11,563 bases of DNA, taken from positions 1 through 11,563 of the forward strand of contig JAUUNJ010000050.1 of assembly GCA_030844625.1 (NCBI GenBank), in the 5' to 3' direction. The position numbers were made by a program, and so were the translations under genes. Under the pieces are notes generated by a model. It was not told where the DNA came from, made no database searches, and saw only the letters and a program-made list of their open reading frames with translations. The first letter of the stretch is position 1. Each line of letters starts with the position of its first letter. The stretch is from Roseburia sp. GTDB taxonomy: Bacteria; Bacillota; Clostridia; Lachnospirales; Lachnospiraceae. Shown here piece after piece: positions 7,774-11,563 of the stretch.

Positions 7774-7788
7774 ACGTTGACGACAGTT

Positions 7789-9459
7789 CTAGAATAAGCC
7801 TGTAATCTTTCCGTCATCTGTCAAATCAATTCCGAAAGCTGCCGGTTTTTTGGAAAGTCCCGGCATCGTCATAATACTTCCTGTAATTGCCACAACAAAT
7901 CCTGCGCCTGCTGAAATGTAAACTTCACGGATATTAATCTTAAATCCTGTAGGTCTTCCCAGTTTATCTTTATCATCGGATAATGAGTACTGTGTTTTTG
8001 CCATACATACAGGATAATCTCCATATCCCAATTTTTCTATATTTGCAATTGCTTTTTCTGCTTCCGGAGAATATGTCACGCCATCAGCGCCATAAATCTT
8101 TGCAGCAACGGTTTCAATCTTTTCTTTAATGGACTTATCATCTGTGTAAAGCGGAGCGTAATCAGATGGCTTTGTGTCAATGGTTTCAATAACTTTTTCA
8201 GCAAGGGCAACACCGCCTTCTCCACCTTTTGCCCAAACCTCTGCGAGGGCAAATTCGCATCCTCTCTCTTCACAGAAGTTTTTAATATATTCATATTCGG
8301 CTTCTGTATCTGTAATGAACTGATTTAATGTGACTACTACCGGCACACCAAACTGCTGTAAATTTTCAATATGCTTTTCAAGGTTAACAATTCCTTTCGC
8401 CAGTGCATCAAGATTTTCCTGGGATAACTGGTCTTTTGGAACACCACCGTTATATTTTAATGCGCGAACTGTCGCCACTAAAACCACACAGTCAGGCTTC
8501 AGTCCTGCTTTTCTGCACTTAATATCCATGAATTTTTCGGCACCCAGATCTGCACCAAAACCAGCTTCTGTGATGACATAGTCAGCCATCTTAAGAGCTG
8601 TCTTTGTAGCCTTTACGGAGTTACATCCATGAGCAATATTTGCAAATGGTCCACCATGAACTAATGCAGGCGTATGTTCCAATGTCTGGATAAGATTTGG
8701 TTTCATTGCATCCTTGAGCAATGCTGCCATAGAACCTACTGCTTTCACATCCTTTGCAGTTACAGGCTTCCCGTCATATGTGTAAGCAACAATAATTTTT
8801 CCAAGTCTGTCCTTTAAATCGGCATAATCTGTTGCAAGACAGAGAATTGCCATGATTTCTGATGCAACAGTAATTACAAAATGATCTTCTCTTACAGTTC
8901 CGTCAACTTTTCTTCCCAAACCAACAATAATATTTCTTAAAACTCTGTCATTAATATCTACACATCTCTTCCAAACAACCTGTTTGGGATCAATATTTAA
9001 TTCATTTCCCTGCTGAATTGCGTTATCAAGCATAGCTGCAAGCAAATTGTTTGCTGCTGTAATTGCATGAAAATCTCCCGTAAAATGAAGATTTAAATCT
9101 TCCATTGGCACAACCTGTGCATATCCACCGCCGGCTGCTCCTCCCTTAATACCAAAACACGGTCCAAGAGAAGGTTCTCTAAGTGCAATTACTGCTTTCT
9201 TTCCTAATTGTCCAAAGGCCTCACCAAGACCTACGGTAACTGTAGTCTTTCCCTCTCCAGCCGGAGTCGGATTAATGGCTGTCACAAGAATAAGTTTGCC
9301 ATCCTCATTGTCTTTAATCTTATCATAGTATTCATTGGAAATCTTTGCCTTATATTTACCATATAATTCAAGGTCATCCTCTGTCATTCCCAACTTTGCT
9401 GCCACATCCTTGATTGGCATCATTTCCGCTTCCTGTGCAATTTCAATATCAGTTTTCAT
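7789..9459 (-). CDS. ftfL: Formate-tetrahydrofolate ligase
   Basis: ATP-dependent enzyme joining formate to tetrahydrofolate to give 10-formyl-tetrahydrofolate (also called Fhs). It is 556 aa with the start chosen here, matching the usual length. The nucleotide-binding loop is [10 protein letters not shown] (64-73, K71). [20 protein letters not shown] and [12 protein letters not shown] are signature blocks, as is [19 protein letters not shown]. The frame is open further upstream to 9522, but the ATG at 9457-9459 has AAGGAG 6 bases before it and gives the family-like start [16 protein letters not shown]. It lies 108 bases after the translocase gene and is followed by folD. In acetogens the enzyme serves the Wood-Ljungdahl pathway. 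Here it stands with folD and fmt, without other pathway genes in view, so a general one-carbon role is as likely. Confidence 0.97.
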   Translation of the reverse strand: MKTDIEIAQEAEMMPIKDVAAKLGMTEDDLELYGKYKAKISNEYYDKIKDNEDGKLILVTAINPTPAGEGKTTVTVGLGEAFGQLGKKAVIALREPSLGPCFGIKGGAAGGGYAQVVPMEDLNLHFTGDFHAITAANNLLAAMLDNAIQQGNELNIDPKQVVWKRCVDINDRVLRNIIVGLGRKVDGTVREDHFVITVASEIMAILCLATDYADLKDRLGKIIVAYTYDGKPVTAKDVKAVGSMAALLKDAMKPNLIQTLEHTPALVHGGPFANIAHGCNSVKATKTALKMADYVITEAGFGADLGAEKFMDIKCRKAGLKPDCVVLVATVRALKYNGGVPKDQLSQENLDALAKGIVNLEKHIENLQQFGVPVVVTLNQFITDTEAEYEYIKNFCEERGCEFALAEVWAKGGEGGVALAEKVIETIDTKPSDYAPLYTDDKSIKEKIETVAAKIYGADGVTYSPEAEKAIANIEKLGYGDYPVCMAKTQYSLSDDKDKLGRPTGFKINIREVYISAGAGFVVAITGSIMTMPGLSKKPAAFGIDLTDDGKITGLF

Positions 9460-9465
9460 TTCGCT

Positions 9466-9471
9466 CTCCTT
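9466..9471 (-). promoter_or_regulatory. Shine-Dalgarno of ftfL that decides its start
   Basis: AAGGAG on the minus strand, 6 bases before the ATG at 9457-9459. Choosing any further upstream start would place it inside the coding region. Confidence 0.75.
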
Positions 9472-9489
9472 TTCACATCGTTCTTTTTG

Positions 9490-9516
9490 TTTATAGTAAT
9501 AGTGACTCTCTTGCAA
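9490..9516 (-). promoter_or_regulatory. Weak candidate sigma-A promoter for ftfL
   Basis: On the minus strand TTGCAA (9511-9516) is followed after 15 bases by TATAAA (9490-9495). The -10 matches five of six consensus bases, the -35 four of six, and the spacer is short. It sits in the 108-base gap before ftfL, the largest gap in the window. This is only a pattern match; the genes may simply be read from further upstream. Confidence 0.28.
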
Positions 9517-9567
9517 AATCAAACCACACTGTTCACTCTTACCTCTTTATGCTTCGTTTTTTACTGG

Positions 9568-11563
9568 TCACCCTTCACTATGAAGAATCTGTTCAAATTC
9601 TTCTATGCTCATGATAACTTTTCTTGGTTTGTTCATTTCTTCCTGACCTACTACTCCTGCCTCGTAAAGCTGTTCCATTACTCTTGCCGCTCTGTTAAAG
9701 CCAACTTTAAACTGCCTCTGGATCATACTGGTGGAACCTTTTTGCTTTTCTATACAAAGTCTTCCAGCTTCTGCAAAAATCGGGTCTCTGTCTCCCCCTC
9801 CTGCCACTGCCTCCTGATCAGTTGTCAGTTTTGCATCTATGGATTCATCATATTCTGCCTCTCCACTATTGTCTTTTATAAAATTAACTGTGTCAAGAAT
9901 TTCCTTATCCGAGACATATGCCCCCTGCACACGGACAGGTTTCACATATCCTGCCGGATAGAAAAGCATATCTCCGTTTCCCAAAAGCTTCTCCGCTCCA
10001 TTCATATCTATAATGGTTCTGGAGTCTGTTCCCGAAGCAACTGTCAGTGCAACTCTTGATGGGATATTCGCCTTAATCAGACCTGTAATTACATCCACGG
10101 AAGGTCTCTGGGTTGCAATCACCATATGAATCCCCGCAGCTCTGGCAAGCTGTGCCAACCGACATATCGCCTCTTCTACTTCCTTTGCTGCAACCATCAT
10201 AAGGTCAGCAAGTTCGTCGATTACTATCAGTATCTGCGGCATCTTTTCCAAAGGCTGCTCTTCTGCGTAATCTCCACTATCCGCCTTTGCATTATAACTG
10301 GAAATATCTCGAGCACCGGCACCGGCAAATTTCTTATATCTGGTCTGCATCTCTGCCACTGCCCAGTTCAGAATTCCTGCCGCCTTTTTAGGATCAGTAA
10401 CCACATCATACAAAAGATGGGGGATTTTATTATATACCTGAAATTCCACAACCTTTGGATCAATTACAATCAATCTTACTTCCTCCGGTGTAGTTCTGTA
10501 TAAAATGCTCATTAAAATGGAATTGGTAAACACCGATTTTCCCGAACCTGTAGTTCCTGCAATCAGCATATGGGGCATCTTTGCAATGTCTGCCACCACC
10601 ACTCTTCCTGCAATGTCCTTACCTGCCGGAAATGCTAATTTTGATTTATGCTCCCTTAATTCCTTTGACATTAACAATTCCTTCAAATAGACTGAATCTC
10701 TGCCTTCATTAGGGATTTCTATTCCCACTGCCGCTTTTCCCGGTATCGGTGCTTCAATACGAATATCGGCTGCTGCCATATTCAGCTTAATGTCATCTGC
10801 AAGTCCTGTGATTCTGCTAACCTTTGTTCCCAATTCAGGTTGGAGTTCGTATCTGGTAACGGAAGGTCCCTTGCTGACATTAGTGACTTCTACATTAACT
10901 CCAAAGTTGGCAAGTACCTGTTTTAATTTATTAGCTGTCTGCATTAAAACCGCTTTCGTTGTTCCACCTGAACTTCCCGGATTATCTTTCAACAAGCTGT
11001 AAGCCGGCTTTTTATATTTCATTTTCTTTTTTGTCGGAGCTATGATTTTTCCTTCGGAAGCAGTCTTTTTCGGTGTTTCTGTAATATTGTCCTCCGGCAA
11101 AACCTGAATGGTGTCATTAGAACCGGTTCCACTGCCTGACATTCCATAAGGCTTACGTTTCATTGCCGTTTTTGCCTCTTCACTGACAATAAGTCTTTCC
11201 TTTGGCTGAAATTCTCCATCGGTAGCATGTTCACTGCTGACCGGTTTCTTCGGTTCATCCAGACCATCTATTTTAATCTGTTTGTTTCCATTGTTTTCCT
11301 CATATGTATATGTTACGGGATCCTGCTGCATCTGTACTGCAGGATTATCATCAATTCCCTCTATATGTATTTCCGGACTTTCCTTTGCATAAATTTCATG
11401 CACTTCCTGTTTATTATCTTTCTTTCTACCTTTTCTCCCTTTTTCAGGCTCTATCTTCGTATCACCGAAATCCACACCCCGGGCTCTGATGCGTTCATTG
11501 CGCCTTTCTTCTTTTCGCTGACTCTTCTCAATGGCATTTGCTTCTCTTCGAATCTGAGATTCC
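9568..11563 (-). CDS. ftsK: DNA translocase FtsK/SpoIIIE, N-terminus beyond window edge
   Basis: Hexameric DNA pump that moves chromosomal DNA through the division or sporulation septum. The frame is open to the right edge, giving 664 visible residues; the membrane domain expected at the N-terminus lies outside. Visible residues 1 to about 190 are a charged, low-complexity linker beginning ESQIRREANAIEKSQ. The motor follows: Walker A GTTGSGKS (336-343), Walker B QILIVIDELADLM (about 443-455), then ATQRPSVDVITGLIKANIPSR. The C-terminal winged-helix gamma domain (about 590-664) contains GSTSMIQRQFKVGFNRAARVMEQLYEAGVVG, used for reading orienting DNA sequences in this family. A GTG at 11473-11475 could be mistaken for a start but is internal to the linker. 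FtsK and SpoIIIE cannot be told apart from this part alone. Confidence 0.95.
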   Translation of the reverse strand, partial: ESQIRREANAIEKSQRKEERRNERIRARGVDFGDTKIEPEKGRKGRKKDNKQEVHEIYAKESPEIHIEGIDDNPAVQMQQDPVTYTYEENNGNKQIKIDGLDEPKKPVSSEHATDGEFQPKERLIVSEEAKTAMKRKPYGMSGSGTGSNDTIQVLPEDNITETPKKTASEGKIIAPTKKKMKYKKPAYSLLKDNPGSSGGTTKAVLMQTANKLKQVLANFGVNVEVTNVSKGPSVTRYELQPELGTKVSRITGLADDIKLNMAAADIRIEAPIPGKAAVGIEIPNEGRDSVYLKELLMSKELREHKSKLAFPAGKDIAGRVVVADIAKMPHMLIAGTTGSGKSVFTNSILMSILYRTTPEEVRLIVIDPKVVEFQVYNKIPHLLYDVVTDPKKAAGILNWAVAEMQTRYKKFAGAGARDISSYNAKADSGDYAEEQPLEKMPQILIVIDELADLMMVAAKEVEEAICRLAQLARAAGIHMVIATQRPSVDVITGLIKANIPSRVALTVASGTDSRTIIDMNGAEKLLGNGDMLFYPAGYVKPVRVQGAYVSDKEILDTVNFIKDNSGEAEYDESIDAKLTTDQEAVAGGGDRDPIFAEAGRLCIEKQKGSTSMIQRQFKVGFNRAARVMEQLYEAGVVGQEEMNKPRKVIMSIEEFEQILHSEG

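Noticed and set aside
9487..10059. 190-aa open frame on the plus strand
   Set aside because: It is antisense to the 3' end of the translocase gene and the gap before ftfL, has a cysteine- and serine-rich composition typical of shadow frames, and no family features.
1..11563. Search for transfer RNA or ribosomal RNA genes, insertion sequences, toxin-antitoxin pairs or defence genes
   Set aside because: Coding genes fill almost the whole window and all gaps are about 110 bases or less. None shows a tRNA-like fold, terminal inverted repeats or an extra small gene I could support.

Overview
The window is a compact, AT-rich stretch of housekeeping DNA from a low-GC Gram-positive bacterium. The proteins and the gene order (ftsK/spoIIIE, ftfL, folD, priA, def, fmt, YugP-type peptidase, rsmB, rlmN) fit a clostridial member of the Bacillota. 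My best guess is the family Lachnospiraceae; this is inferred from protein style and order, not from a database search.

All nine genes lie on the minus strand, so transcription runs from the right end to the left. From right to left they are: an FtsK/SpoIIIE DNA translocase whose N-terminus is outside the window (9568-11563); formate-tetrahydrofolate ligase (7789-9459); FolD (6867-7709); primosomal helicase PriA (4575-6806); peptide deformylase (4063-4560); methionyl-tRNA formyltransferase (3137-4063); a YugP-type membrane zinc peptidase (2333-3040); 16S rRNA m5C methyltransferase RsmB (997-2340); and 23S rRNA/tRNA methyltransferase RlmN, cut off at the left edge (1-931). No gap exceeds about 110 bases. 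Two junctions overlap: def/fmt share one base and the peptidase and rsmB share eight. I see no clear intrinsic terminator, so the genes may be co-transcribed, with one weak promoter candidate before ftfL.

Much of the set forms a logical unit around one-carbon metabolism and translation. FtfL charges formate onto tetrahydrofolate, FolD interconverts the one-carbon folates, Fmt uses 10-formyl-tetrahydrofolate to make fMet-tRNA, and Def later releases formate from new proteins. RsmB and RlmN modify rRNA (RlmN also tRNA). PriA and FtsK serve replication restart and chromosome segregation. The YugP-type peptidase is the member without a settled role.

Four gene starts were moved inward from the longest open frame because good Shine-Dalgarno sequences and family N-termini agree: rsmB, priA (a TTG start), folD and ftfL. 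The main unusual feature is a 42-bp tandem duplication carrying a hairpin between fmt and the peptidase gene. It supplies both the fmt stop codon and the downstream ribosome binding site. A second hairpin, capped by a GNRA-type loop, lies just before priA. I found no mobile element, CRISPR array, RNA gene or evident new system.
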